A stretch of 64,000 nucleotides of DNA, from positions 141,501-205,500 of the forward strand of contig NW_026042404.1 of assembly GCF_023856365.1 (NCBI RefSeq). The letters run 5' to 3'. The first letter of the stretch is position 1; the number at the start of each line of letters is the position of its first letter. A program made the translations under genes and the position numbers. The notes beneath the pieces were generated by a model. That model was not told the DNA's origin and did no database searches. It saw only the letters and a list, made by a program, of their open reading frames with translations. Source of the DNA: Brienomyrus brachyistius. Taxonomy: Eukaryota; Chordata; Actinopteri; Osteoglossiformes; Mormyridae. Shown here in pieces: positions 11,641 to 23,899 of the stretch.

Positions 11641-13090
11641 GCATGGATGCTATCATGTATTAGTTTACTCTATGAAATTTAGTTTGAATTTTGATCACAT
11701 GTCAAACTAAAGCATTTTGGACTGGATTCCTGAGTTCTTTTTAACGCTGTTAAGTTACATTTTTATTTCAGCATAATTACAAGTTCCCGCAGGGAAGAAA
11801 TAAGTCAGTTACTTAATAAATGACTATAAAGTAGTTGCTGCAGTATATATTCCATAAATTTACTGAACTGGAGTTTTATGCATCCTTACAAAGTAATAAC
11901 TGTATGTGTTCTTTAAGTATGAAAGAGTTTAGGACATTGTCACCTGCAGTGGACGGCCACGTGTCCCCATAATTATAACTTTAGATTATATTTCTGCATG
12001 ACTGAGTATTCACTGAGTACCTGGTAGTGTTGGATGATATTTACGTCTCATATTTACCATTTATGTCAGTCTTCAAAGTGTGTGGATTATTAAGGTTGGT
12101 CTTGGTTGTTTTCTTCCCTGGAGAAACAGAAGTTTAATGCCATGATGCCACAGCAGCTCGCCGTTCCTGTCAGTACGGTGGAGGTAAGAGTTTGAAACAT
12201 TCATCAGCCTGTCAGCTACGCATCTCGCCTGGACATGGGACTCAGCTTTTATTCTTCCATAATACCGCGTAAGTACCTCACTCTACTCAATCTCAGTACT
12301 GTTTAAGGGTAAATAACTTTTGTCACTGACTGCCAGAGATTATGGCAATTAAATGGAAAATATGAAGCAGACATATGAAATACAGTGGGCTGTTTGCAGT
12401 AAGTTGGGCTTAGGGTTAGTAATGGGGCTTTTTCCACTGACTTCTGCTTCTGTGCCCTTTCTTCACACTGCTGTTCAACTGTCCTCTTTATAGGAGGGAG
12501 GAGCAGCGCAAATGCAGCCGACAGATATAAAGCCATGTGCTGGCAGCAGACGCTTCGCACCCCTTAATAGCATATCTGTTGCTGGTAAGACTGTCTGTGC
12601 TGCCGGTCATCTCAGTAACCAGGTGAAACTCCCCAGGCAAGATCAGGACAATGTTGTGTTGAGTTTCAGTGAGTTTCCTGTGTGTAAAGCCAGTTTTGGG
12701 GTCAATGTGGAGCCTGGTCCAGTCATGAGCTGGGGAGACGTGACCAAGGCTGCACTGTTACTCTTGTGTGTCTTTTCATTCAAAACTCTTTTTTTTTTTA
12801 TTTCCCCATAGTGTCCATCATCTTGAGCAGCACCGGCTGTCATTTAGCACAAAAGATGCCTGTTCAGTTTTCCATCTGAACAAGGGCCCTCTGGACCCAG
12901 GTGTGCACTACATGAGCACTTTGTTCCTGACTCCTTATCAGCGTTTACATTTACACTCTCAGCCAGTCTTTAATCTGCAAAGTTACGCTTGGTGAGATTT
13001 ATACAGACACGAGTAAAGAGGATTTTTTCACTTTTCCCAAATTCCCTCTAAGTCTGTATTTTCACCTCTTGAATGCTGGGATTTGTAGGC
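11641..13090. other. No supported gene; promoter-like and signal-peptide-like stretch near 12.5-12.8 kb
   Basis: A TATA-like GATATAAAG (about 12524-12532) is followed by a GCTG|GTAAG-type donor at 12582. A later ATG at 12726 opens a short hydrophobic peptide (MSWGDVTKAALLLLCVFSF) that looks like a signal sequence. I cannot join these into a gene or recognise a family. Confidence 0.2.
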
Positions 13091-13094
13091 CCAG

Positions 13095-13400
13095 CTCTTC
13101 ACCATGTATAACAACATCACCCTCAACGCTAGAGAAACCAAGGAGCTGATCCTGGACTTTCGCAAACGGATGACTCCCCAAAGTCCTATCTACATCGCAG
13201 AGGATGCTGTAGAGGCTTCAACAGCTTCCAGTTCCTCGGGCACACAGCTTCTGGCGGTCAAAGGCATCGTCTTCAGGTGCTGCCTCAGAAAAGCAAGCAG
13301 CACCTTGAGAGACTCTAGCCACCCAGCACTGTCACTTTTCACCTTCCATCCATCCATCTGCACAAGCATTTCCAGATTTAGAGACAAGTTTCCTCCCCAT
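13095..13400 (+). pseudogene. LINE reverse-transcriptase fragment
   Basis: NNITLNARETKELILDFRKR (from about 13107) is the segment after the catalytic centre in many fish non-LTR reverse transcriptases (N-x-x-KTKE-x-I-x-D-x-R-K pattern). It breaks after about 45 residues. The downstream LRDSSHPALSLF is the C-terminal histidine/proline part of the same protein class, so an internal deletion separates the two. Dead LINE remnant. Confidence 0.65.
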
Positions 13401-13860
13401 TGCTGTTAACCAGCCAGTGACGCTGACATTTCCTCACACTGCCACTGTTACCTCATTCTGTACTGTTACTGTGTCTGTCTATGCTGGTGCCATTACTTTA
13501 ATTTTATTTATATAGTATTATCACTGGTTATACTGTTGAGGTGCAACTACAGACAATTTTTCTTTGAATTAATCTAGCGACTATTTTCCCAAGCTGTTGA
13601 TTCATCAAAACTATTATTTTTCCTCCAGAAAATCAGATTGACCGTTTAAGTTAATATTATTTTAAGAACAACACAAACTACGTCATTGCGGGGTTTTAGA
13701 TAATGGACACTATACAGATATTTTTTTCGCCCACCATTCAATAAGCAGATAAGTAACTTGTCTAAAATATTTAGATTTGTATTGTGATCCCCAAAAGTTA
13801 GTAATCTGTATAAAATCAGTGTATTTTTGTTTTTTAAATTTGATTCTGTAAATCAATGTA

Positions 13861-15029
13861 CACTGAACAAAAATATAAACGCAACACTTTTGTTTTTGCT
13901 CCCATTTTTCATGAGATGGACTTAAAGATCTACAATTCATTCCAGATACACAATATTACCATTTCTCTCAAACATTTCTCACAAATCAGTCTAAATGTGT
14001 GATAGTGAGCACTTCTGCTTTGCTGAGATAATCCATCCCACCTCACAGGTGTGCCACATCAAGATGCTGATCTGACATCATGGGTAGTGCACAGGTGTAC
14101 CTTATACTGCCCACAATAAAAGGCCACCCTGGAATGTGCAGTTTTGTCTCACAGCAAAATGCCACAGATGCCACAAGCATTGAGGGAGCGTGCAATTGGC
14201 ATGCTGACAGCAGGAATGTCAACCAGATCTGTTGCTCGTGCATTGAATGTTCATTTCTCAACCATAAGCCGTCTCCAAAGGCGTTTCAGAGAATATGGCA
14301 GTACATCCAACCGGCCTCACAACCGCAGACCACGTGTAACCACACCAGCCCAGGACCTCCACATCCAGCAGGTTCACCTCCAAGATCGTCTGAGACCAGC
14401 CACTCAGACAGATAATGCACGGCCCCATGTTGCAAGGATCTGTACACAGTTCTTGGAAGCTGAAAATGTCCCAGTTCTTGCATGGCCAGCATACTCACCG
14501 GACATGTCACCCGTTGAGCATGTTTGGGATGTGCTTGACCGGCGTATACGACAGCGTGTACCAGTTCCCACTAATATCCAACAACTTCGCACAGCCATTG
14601 AAGAGGAGTGGACCAACATTCCACAGGCCACAATTGACAATCTGATAAACTCTATGCGAAGAAGATGTGTTGCATTGCATGAGGCAAATGGTGGTCACAC
14701 CAGATACTGACCGGTTCTGAGTCCCCAGACCCCCAATAAAGCAAAAAACTGCACATTCCAGGGTGGCCTTTTATTGTGGGCAGTATAAGGTACACCTGTG
14801 CACTACCCATGATGTCAGATCAGCATCTTGATGTGGCACACCTGTGAGGTGGGATGGATTATCTCAGCAAAGCAGAAGTGCTCACTATCACACATTTAGA
14901 CTGATTTGTGAGAAATGTTTGAGAGAAATGGTAATATTGTGTATCTGGAATGAATTGTAGGTCTTTAAGTCCATCTCATGAAAAATGGGAGCAGAAACAA
15001 GAGTGTTGCGTTTATATTTTTGTTCAGTA
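13861..15029 (+). mobile_element. Tc1/mariner element, internally deleted, with 285-bp TIRs
   Basis: The ends CACTGAACAAAAATATAAAC and (reverse) TACTGAACAAAAATATAAAC are flanked by TA at 13859-13860 and 15030-15031, the Tc1 target duplication. The terminal inverted repeats run 13861-14145 and about 14746-15029. I count four mismatches, about 98.6% identity, so the insertion is recent. At 1169 bp the element is shorter than an intact Tc1 because the transposase has lost its centre. It could still be moved by a full-length relative. Confidence 0.95.
14159..14710 (+). pseudogene. Tc1 transposase with central catalytic deletion
   Basis: The frame is open for 183 residues from ATG 14159; the ATG upstream in the same frame would add five. 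Residues 1-65 are the paired-like helix-turn-helix DNA-binding part (ALRERAIGMLTAGMSTRSVA, then FSTISRLQRRFREYG). At about residue 82 the protein jumps from RLRPATQ to DNARPHVA, so the region holding the first catalytic Asp is gone. The second Asp (DNARPH) and the third acidic residue (SPVEHVWD) are present, and the C-terminus (ANGGHTRY) is complete. Family transposases are about 340 residues, so roughly 150 are missing. It may bind inverted repeats but cannot cut or join DNA. It lies between the two TIRs in the same element. Confidence 0.92.
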
Positions 15030-15298
15030 TAGAATAAGCCCAGATTTTAACCTAAAAATTTTCCTCAAATGTTTATTCAGTGGAGATAAGTACAACCTCT
15101 AAAGATAGGCCTACACCCGTTTTGGCAGTGTCTCCGGATCCCATGACAAATAATGCCTTCAGTACATCCTCCTCAACCCACACTGAAAGCAGAAGTGCTA
15201 TGGGCTTTGCAAACGGTTTGCCGACATCACTCCTATACGTCCAATGATGACATTCACACCGTCTCCAGGGTGATGTTCCCTGACTCGCAGGGTCACTT

Positions 15299-17418
15299 GT
15301 GGTAAAGATAAAACCGCTTTTCTTGCGCGATTTGGACTCGCTCCATATATTAAAAGGGAGCTTCGTTGTCATGTTTGACGTAAGTATGAACAGGACCATC
15401 AAAAGAAAACAACTGGATGTGCATGTCAGGTATTGGGTGAATTATGAGAATGGCTCTCGAGTGCAGTCCTGGTTCTGGGATCACAGTACATGAGCCACTC
15501 CACCGCTGAAGACTTACTGGAGAAGTTTAAGGTAAGCCATTCAATAACATTTAAACTCATTAACGAACCCATGATTTTTAAATATCCATGGTTTATCTTT
15601 ACATGTGTTTAAATGGGAGAACCATATTTATTGGTAAGCATATTTTAAAGATTTTATTGCTGCTTCATGGCTTTTGCTGCAAAAAAAATAGTTCATTGAG
15701 GAAATAGAATGTTTAAGTGTTGTGTAGCAACATGTACAGCTGTTGTACAGGCAAAAACTCTGGCTCAGTCCAAAGGAGGTGGATATAGGAATGGCTGTCA
15801 TCAAGGTGGGACTTCTGTGAATTCACTGGTATCTTTACATACAAATGTATCAAACAATTGTGAAGTAAAAAATATGTGAATAACATGGAGTTTGAGCTGG
15901 TTTGATATGTACAGCTGAGGTAGTGTTAACCTTGGGCTGAGTGTGCAGAAAGATTCTGGAAATTTGACAAACCATCTTTTTGTCAGAGACAGTCAGGAGC
16001 CAAAGGCAGTGGAAGTGACCTTGGTGTCCTTCAGATTAAAAAAAATTGCCAGATTGTGCTCTCAAAAATGTGCAAAAAGGCCTTGGATAAATGCCCTCTG
16101 AAGTACTCGATTGTACATGAGATGACGTGCTTGGACCCAAACAAAATGCACACCAGCCAGATAACTGCCAGCAGAAAAAGAGAAATCTCATGCAGAAGTT
16201 TGCGCAGGAGAATCGGTTGGCAGGCAGGATATCTGCTGGTAAATCATAGGATAAGAATAGGATAGTTCAGAATATTATTTTTAAATTATGCTTTTCTTTT
16301 TTCACATCTAACTGAATCAGGGACGGATTACAAACCGGGTTAGCGGGGCCGCTGCCCAGGGGCCCTTGGGGTGCAGGGGGCCCGTGGGCCCCAAGCCCAA
16401 AACAATTTGCAACGCTTATCAGCAATGTATTTTCGTTTGTCTATTTTAGAGGGCCTACATTCTTTGATCCTCTGCCTACAAGGTCCCCTGACCCTATAGG
16501 GAGGGTGTTTGGCTGCCAAGGGCCCTTGACTTGTGGTGGTTGTGGTGGTGGTGCAGGTGGTGGTGGTGGGGGGGGGCCTCGCGAACGTTTTACCCAGGGG
16601 CCCACACAACCCATAATCCGTCCCTGAACTGAATAGTGTTAACACGTAGATTTTAGCAGTATTTAGAAGACCGACTCTTGGTGTTTGAAAAGAAGCATCA
16701 GCCCAGTTATATTTTCTTTGATGAGCCTAGAGATATCTCAAGATTAAATTAAAATGATTGCACATTTATGGTATCATAGGAAAATTGGGTTATAAATCAC
16801 TTTCCTATTCTACATGTGATTCTGTGTATTGACATTGTTGATCTGCATCTAATCTACTGTAATTAATGTAATTACAGGTGATGCAATATCCCAGCAGTCT
16901 GATAATCACCTGCACAATGAGGCAAAAGGCTTGGATTTTATATCCTTCATTCCTTCAGCACCATCCAAAGTTGATGTCTTTTTACATCAAAAAGTTAGTG
17001 GGCCTTATCCTGACCTCTGGATGTTCTGCAAGAACTTGCTGCTGCTGTCCTATGGGCAAGCCGAAGTGGAACGAATAGAGGTGGAGACCTGCAACTTATC
17101 AGAGGAAACAGTTGTTGCACAGAGGCTTATATGCGACCATGTCAGAGTGTGTGGGGGAGCAACCAAAGCGCCTCTGACCAAAGGTGAAAGATGAGCGAAA
17201 AGCAAAAAAGAAAACTTGAGGAACTCAAGAGGAAGAGAGTCTCACTGGAAAGTGTATGTGAGAGTTTACAAAAGGATGCTGAGCACATGGCAGAGGAAGC
17301 AGAGAGTGCTGCTGGAACCAAAAGGGCAACATTACTTACCAAGTCCAATACTCTGAGCCGACGAGCGAAGGAGGAGAAAGAGCAGTTGGTGGTCTTAAAT
17401 GCAGATACTGAAGAATAG
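15299..17418 (+). pseudogene. hAT-like transposon-derived gene, multi-exon, broken
   Basis: Four coding pieces share one strand. Piece 1 (15299-15532) has VVMFDVSMNRTIKRKQLDVH, then the frame slips by one base near 15465 before TAEDLLEKFK and a GTAAGC donor. Piece 2 (about 15987-16241) has KALDKCPLKYSIVHEM..LDPNKMH, also shifted, ending at a GTAAAT donor. Piece 3 (about 16877-17190) carries FISFIPSAPSKVDVFL and the hAT-type dimerisation core LLLLSYGQAEVER, missing the usual GFS after VER. Piece 4 (17191-17418) is a Lys/Glu-rich coiled coil, EKQKRKLEELKRKR. I recall this architecture as a multicopy fish family. Frameshifts and the missing dimerisation residues make function unlikely. A hAT MITE sits between pieces 2 and 3. 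Confidence 0.6.
16318..16626. mobile_element. hAT-type MITE with 8-bp target duplication
   Basis: The ends are CAGGGACGGATTA and its reverse complement (13-bp terminal inverted repeats). The flanks are AACTGAAT at 16310-16317 and again at 16627-16634, an exact 8-bp duplication as made by hAT transposases. The interior is G/C-rich with GGGGCCC blocks and a (GGT)n stretch, and has no transposase. The minus-strand open frame 16340-16645 is a by-product. Confidence 0.93.
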
Positions 17419-18960
17419 GCTACTGAACTGTGACTCCTAACACATCAAGAGTGAATCGGTGGAAACAAAAATATTTAGGTTCTTTGCATTTTTGGAGTAT
17501 TTTACTTTCTGTGCCTGTTTGTACATTGTTCACAGCCATAATACTTTATAATTACAAGGTAGTTTTATGTTAGAGCTCTTGCTCCAATAAATATGTGCCT
17601 TGTAATTAACTAAATTCTAGGCTATTCAGTTTTTTTTGCCCTCGTGATGGTCGTGGGTTGTGAAAAAAGCCTTCTTCTTAGGGGTACCGCTGGGGCCAGC
17701 CGGGCGTATGTCGTGGCTTCAGTGAGTACTTATGTTTGTCATGCTGCCTGTGTACTTTATAGCGGCACAACATATTTCTGCAAATTGCATGCGTCAAATT
17801 GTCTGTCTCTCTTAAAAAATATGAAGTGTCACCAAAATTTTAAACGGGGAATCAATCTCAATGAAAAATATTCGTCAAGTAACGTTTCTAAAATAATATA
17901 GACATACTAATAATTATATATTAATAAATCGGATGAACGATGCATCCCAAATTGTATCCGCTGCGCACTTCTTAATCAGGGCAATCGCATCGTGGAGGTT
18001 TCTGCAGACGCCCAAAAAGACTTACTTAAGAAAACTGTTGCATGATAATTTGTACCATTTTCAAGGGTGGGGGGCGTGCAGTAGATGCCCCCTTTATTTT
18101 TGTGCTTCTGCCGTTCAAACCGAGCAGCACTGAGTTTGTCATGGCACCTGACGCCAAATCTACTGCTTAGCTGCTACAGACAGAACTATCTTCAAATCAC
18201 CACTAGGGGGTGTCAATGCTGCAGCTTCGTTCTATGGTTGATCTTTTTCAAAGACAGTTTTTTTTCTCTCTCTCCACATAATCAACTTAACTGATTAGCG
18301 TGCTTTCATAGTAATGGTTTTTAATCCGTGTTAATCTTCTGAACAATGACTAGTAAAGGTTCTATGAGGTTGTCCTACTTACTATGGATTTTAAGTTTTT
18401 TATCAAGGTGTTAAAACGTACCACAGTTGCCAGTCCTGTGTTTTATGTCTAGCAATTTGTACAGTTTCTTCAGTATAAACACATGCCATGATCTGTGAGA
18501 ATCTCCTCCAGAACTCTGCATTTCCTCAAGATCTTTTTGTAATATTGCATCATGGCACTGCTCAGAACAACACAGATGGTGCATAACAACACAAGGGAGT
18601 ACAAGACAACATGGTGCAGAAACAGTGCGATACAAAGCAGGACAAAACTGGATGATACGTGGTCAGTGGTGGATAAAGTGCAGGAACAGCTGTACAGTGC
18701 AGCTGCCGTGGAAATGACTATTACAGGGGATGCAAAAGCTGCAGGTTTGAATTGTTTGGCGAATGAAGCTGTTCATGAATCTGCTAGTCAGTGTTTGTGG
18801 ATGGTGGTCAGAGTCCTGGATTATAGACTGAACCTTGTTACTGTGGCAGTTAAAGTACAGCTGGTCAATGGAGGGCAGTTCAGTGCGAATGATGTTCTTA
18901 ACAGACTTCGCAATGTACTGCCTTCCTGTCATGTGGCTCCACCATACCATAGTACTACTG
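17419..18960. other. No recognised gene; unassigned 165-residue open frame at 18552-19049
   Basis: The frame 18552-19049 (+) is the longest here and does not overlap a repeat I know until about 18966. It has no motif I recognise, and a 107-residue frame runs opposite it. Treat it as unproven. The rest is A-T rich. Confidence 0.25.
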
Positions 18961-18965
18961 TAAGA

Positions 18966-19130
18966 ACTAGGGATGTAACGATACATTCAACTCACCATTT
19001 GATACGATTCACGATTCTGAGTTCAATTTTCTCATTTTTTGCAGAATGAGCTGCAGACAAATATATTCAAAAATATTCTTATATTTATCTTTCTGAACTG
19101 TTGACACTGTTGTGAACAGTGCAACTGAAT
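18966..19130 (+). repeat. hAT-like repeat end (AGGGATGTAACGATAC)
   Basis: An AGGGATGTAACGATACATTC stretch followed by CGATTCACGATTC-like sequence resembles the ends of common fish hAT non-autonomous elements. The far end was not located, so only the left part is reported. Confidence 0.35.
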
Positions 19131-19422
19131 TTGAATAAAATACTGTTGAAAAAAATCCCAAATCAAAATAAGTAAATAAAAAAAAATAAATCAAATAAAT
19201 AAGCTAAGGTTTGCATGTGCAGCTTTTTAGCGTGCTTTGCCCTTTTAATAATCTTCACTCAGCTCACGGTGGTGCCAGTGGACCTGTTTGTGTATGTTAT
19301 CAGTCTATTACAATGTTTGCATGCAGTTTATGTCTTGTCTGTGCTTTTCTCGCTGTTTCCTCCTCGTTTGTGATTACCGGAAAGCTAATATGCTGCCACA
19401 CCGCCAATTGAAGATCGGGCGG

Positions 19423-19722
19423 TGCGTCCATCCATCCATTTTCTGAAACCACTTAATCCCAACTGGGATCGCGGGGGAGACCGGAGCCTATCCCGGGAAC
19501 AAGGGGCGCAGACAGGAACCAAGCCCAGGCAGTCACCTACACACCGCAGGTCGCACACACTCACACAACTACAGGGCCAATTTAGACTCACCAGTCAACC
19601 TATCCTGCATGCTTTTGGACCGTGGGAGGAACCTGGAGTCCCCGGCGAAAACGGGGAGAGCATGCGAACTCCACACAGAAAGGGCCCTGGACCGAAGCCA
19701 GCACTAACCACTGTGCCGTCCT
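19423..19722 (-). mobile_element. Diverged SINE related to family S1
   Basis: Reverse orientation: a CATCCATCCATTTTC tail, then CGGAGCCTATCCCGGG, a CTTTTGGACCGTGGGAGGA block, and the CACTAACCACTGTGCCGTCC head. It shares the S1 layout but differs throughout, so it is an older or separate subfamily. Confidence 0.65.
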
Positions 19723-20301
19723 CAGTTTCAAATTCATTCATCATCTCGCGTTCGCTCAAAACCAAAAACTGACGTACGATGTCGACGTGATACGCAGTGA
19801 CATCTGACGTCAAACTCACATTGTGAAATCAAATGTAATATTACACCAGTTTTTCTGTTAAAGTACTGTGAAGTACTCCTACAATAGTGATTCATTTTCC
19901 ACATCAGCCGGTTTAAATCTTCATGCATTTGCACCGATTTTTAACTGATTTGTGATTCATCATTACATGCCAGGGCCAGCAGCTCTGCATGGCTCGACCC
20001 TCATAAACATTCTCCACACATGCTGTTCAGGCAGTGGCCACAGAAATTCCCCCAGTGAACTTTATGCTTTCTGTCGGAGAGTATGCTGTGTTCTGGCCTT
20101 AAACCCTGCATACTACTTTGCAGACTTTGATCCTCTTAACAACAATTGGCATTTCTGGTGGCTGAATATCCATCCATCCGTCATCCAACTGCATGCTTAA
20201 AAGCTGTGAATAATAGTAATAATTCTTAAAATTGCAACTATCTAGAATTTCAGCCTAGTTACTCAGCTAAATTACTATTTAAACCTAGAATAATTTCTAT
20301 A

Positions 20302-20656
20302 AGGGGCGGCATGGTGGTGCAGTGGTTAGCACTGTCGCCTCACACCTCTGGGACCCGGGTTCGTGTCTCCGCCTGGGTCACATGTGTGTGGAGTTTGCAT
20401 GTTCTCCCCATGTCGTTGTGGGGTTTCCTCTGGGTACTCCGGTTTCCCCCCACAGTCCAAAAACATGCTGGGGCTAATTGGAGTTGCTGAATTGCCCGTA
20501 GGTGTGTGTGTGTGAGTGGATGGTGTGTGAGTGTGCCCTGCGATGGGCTGGCCCCCCATCCTGGGTTGTTCCCTGCCTCGTGCCCATTGATTCTGGGATA
20601 GGCTCCGGACCCCCCGCGACCCAATAGGATAAGCGGTTTGGAAAATGGATGGATGG
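20302..20656 (+). mobile_element. SINE family S1, full length with target duplication
   Basis: It runs from the head GGGGCGGCATGGTGGTGCAG to a GGATGGATGG tail. The flanks repeat ATAATTTCTATA exactly (20290-20301 and 20657-20668), a 12-bp duplication as made by LINE machinery. A-box-like (TGGTGCAGTGG) and B-box-like (GGGTTCGTGTC) elements are present, so RNA polymerase III could transcribe it. Confidence 0.93.
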
Positions 20657-20859
20657 ATAATTTCTATATGTGTGATAGAATCAAAAAATATTTTGTTTTA
20701 CATATAAATCTTCACAAGGTGTATTACACATGGTATTCCCCAGACACCGCCACCCCAACAGATGCTTTGTTTGTTAAGACAATAGCTCAGAAAGTGGTTG
20801 ATCGATCTTTTGCAGCTTTTACCAAGGTTTGTACAAGCCAAAATTAAATTTTGAAACGG

Positions 20860-21120
20860 ATCCCTGCCACACCCTGCCCTCCTGAACCTCCCGTTTCCTC
20901 CCTAGTGTGGTATAACGTGCCATGCCTGTTCCGCGTTTGTTTTACCTCTCCTTCCTGCCCTTGTGTTACTCATTTCAGGTGCCTCTAGTTTGCTCCCTGC
21001 TTAGCCTTGTATAAATGTGCTTCTCAGTCCTGCCTTTAATGTTGCTGCTGCTGTTTGCCTGTGTGTTCTTCCCTGCTTATGATTCCCCCGTGATCCAGTT
21101 GTGATCCAGTTGTCTTCATA
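20860..21120. other. Unassigned C/T-rich stretch
   Basis: Pyrimidine-rich sequence (CCTGCC, TTCCTCC, GTTGCTGCTGCTG) in the style of the LTRs at 34.1 and 60.3 kb, but I cannot align its ends to them. No gene. Confidence 0.25.
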
Positions 21121-23899
21121 TCATGTATTCAACTCTACTGCCTCAGTCCAGTATTATCTCTGACCATCATCTTATTGCGTTCAATATTTCCCTTGCTCAA
21201 AATATTAGCCCCCCGACTCGCTTCTATATGCCAAACGTACAATCACGTCAAATACAGCAAGTAACTTTATCGATAACCTCCCTGAGCTATCGTTTTCAAC
21301 CAAACTAATGTCGAATTCTGCTGAACTTGATAGCATTACGGATTATTTAGCATCTATGCTTAATTCCACTAGAGAAAATTGCTCAGTTAAAAATAAAAAA
21401 GGTTGTACGAGGTTTACTTTGGGCCTCCGCCGATGCCACCCATTGTCTTACCATGTGAGCGTCTCAGGGACTATGCCCGGTGCCTAGGAACATAGTGTGT
21501 ACGCCCCTCAGAGGGTAGACCGGTACCTGTCATCAGCGTGTGCGAACTCCAGAGGTGTAGTTTTGGTATCCACCTAACTTAACTTGGGCAGTCAAGTTTG
21601 GGACCCGGATAAATAAATGGGATTTAACCCAGAGGCTGCAAGATAGTATTTACCACCATAGTCCTAATAAGGATAGAAGTCCAATCTGGAAAGTTTATGA
21701 AGAAGTTAGCAAATCAGACAGTCATAAAGTAATCGAAACAACATTTATTAAAAATACTACAATATACAATTATTGACATGTGGACACATACTTGTAAATA
21801 CATTTGGACAAATACAATATTAAACAATCACATTCCTCAGCTGAGAGTGAACAAAGTTCTGTGGAAAGTATCTGACTACAGATAGACTTTCACCCAGTTC
21901 TCTGCGGGAGCTCTGATTACAGAGTGACTCCCCGACTACTTCTGAAGCCCTTCCTTAAGTATCCAGACCAGGTGATGGCATGTTTCTGAAGACTGACTAA
22001 TTTCGGTCAATGGTTAATTTTAGGGGCATTGCTGACCTTGGTTCTCAAGTCCCCAGCCAATCAGATCACTTTAGGGGGTGGTTGTAATTCCCTTGTTCTA
22101 CCATGAGAGAATCTCTCTCAGTTTGGTGGGTTGAGCCGAAGTTTCTGTATTTCTCTTAGGAAAAGCTATACTGCCTTAAATCTGAGAGTATAATACTCCT
22201 CGTCTCATGCCTATTCAAACGAGACCAAACATGCGTGTATTTGTCCCTAACATCTATGTGTGCTGAGTTATCCTGTTTATAGTGGAAAAGGTGTCTGTGT
22301 CTGGAGGCTGACAGCTGTTGTTGCTGTGGATTGATTGTGGAACTCTGGTCACTCCGGGGGTGAAAGGTCTTGCTTTTTCTGTGCTGCTCCAGTTATTCCT
22401 ATCCAGTCTCTCAGGAGCCGGCAGGCCTTTGCCTTCCTTAAAAGGGGTGGTTTGACGAGTTGAGTCCAGTCTTGCCTGGGCCAGCGGAGCTCTGAAATAG
22501 ACTGATGCAGGCTGATCAGAGTTGGGGCCTGCAGGACCTATAAGTTTTATGTCCTTACAGAATGTAAGTGGCATCATACTAAACTAGTGGTGTTCGAACT
22601 AGCATGGAAAGAGGCTATGGGTAGCTACAAAAAGGCTCTTAGTGCCGCCAAATCATCTAGTATCTATCAGAACTAATTGAAATAAACAAAAATAATCCTA
22701 GATTCCTATTTACTATGGTGTCCAAGCTGACTAATAACCAGACCACTGGTTATTTTCCAGTGACGACTTTATGAAACTTTTTGACCAAAAATATGCTCAA
22801 TTAAACAGAACATTTTGAATATTGAATATTGGTTAACCAGTCAGAACTGATGTACTTAATTTTATCTTCAAATTCATCTACTTGTATGCTAGACCCTGTT
22901 CCATCAAAATTATTCAGCGATGCTCCCAGCATTGATTGAACCGCTACTAGCAATAGTTAAACTAAAACATATAATCATATTACCCCAATTTTATCTTCAC
23001 TGCACTGGCTGCCAGTTAGATTTCGTGTTGACTACAAAACACTGCTCTTAACCTATAAAGCTGTAAATGGTCTTGCACCGCAGTATGTGAGTGACCTCAT
23101 TTGCGTTCCGAATCATACACTTAGATGACGAGATGGAGGTATTCTATCCGTACCCAGAATAAAGAACATTACCTTTGGGGGAAGAGCATTTGCTCATAAA
23201 GCACCACAGCTATGGAATAAACTTCCTATTAGTGTTCGGAACTCAGACACAATCTCTGCTTTTAAGTCAAGGCTTAAGATGTACCTCTTTCGCCAGTCTT
23301 TTGGATAGTTAAATCTTCTTTTCTAAGGTGAATGGGAAATCTGGAGGTTCATAGTTATTTGAGATTGAAGGGGAAAGGGGGGATTGGTGCTGTCGTCCTG
23401 CCACTCTCGCCGATCACTTAAGCTGTGGATGGGAGGTGGCTTGACGCCAAAACCTCTGTAAACCCTCATGCCTGTGCTTCCTTCCAGGTCACTCTTTTAG
23501 GCAGGCTGTCATAGTTGCTTTAGTCCTGCCGGTTAGGTGTAGGGCAATAACTCTTCTCCATCTTCTCTTTTTCGAGCTGATACCGAGCCGACTACACCGT
23601 GTGAACCCGCACCTGGACTCCTGGATATAACTACATGAAACCAACTGGGACTTTATAACTATATGAACTCTAATGAATGTCAATGTAAATGCAGTTTCAT
23701 GCTCCTTGGTCGCCCAGAGGAGGATGGGGTCCCCTTCTGAGTCTAGGTTCCACTCAAGGTTTCTTCCTGCTAGAGGGAGTTTCCTTGCCACTGTCGCCTC
23801 AGGCTTGCTTGGTGGGGTTCTGGCCGGTTAAATGTAAAGTGCTTTGTGACAATGCATGTCGTTAAAAGCGCTATATAAATAAAATTGAATTGAATTGAA
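21121..23899 (+). mobile_element. LINE, interrupted and decayed
   Basis: 21121-21400 encodes an endonuclease end (ISDHHLIAFNISLAQN) and the start of the linker. After a 1.16-kb insert the frame resumes at 22566 (KWHHTKLVVFELAWK). It ends with a C-terminal block, ITPILSSLHWLPVRFRVDYK and GRAFAHKAPQLWNKLP, at 22990-23310. The 3' UTR ends in GAATTGAATTGAA at 23899. Stops and the loss of most of the RT core make it inactive. The clade is probably L2 or a relative. Confidence 0.65.
21401..22565. mobile_element. Non-coding insert within the LINE (LTR-like?)
   Basis: The LINE reading is interrupted here. The insert begins TGTACGAGG and ends CCTTACA, matching a TG...CA LTR pattern, but the flanks do not form a convincing duplication. 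It contains no supported open frame. Origin uncertain. Confidence 0.3.

Noticed and set aside
12726..12811. Short hydrophobic MSWG... peptide as a connexin or secreted-protein exon
   Set aside because: No downstream exon or family match; kept only as a note in the spacer entry.
14286..14698. Minus-strand frames inside the Tc1 element
   Set aside because: Antisense of the transposase, which has clear family motifs on the plus strand.
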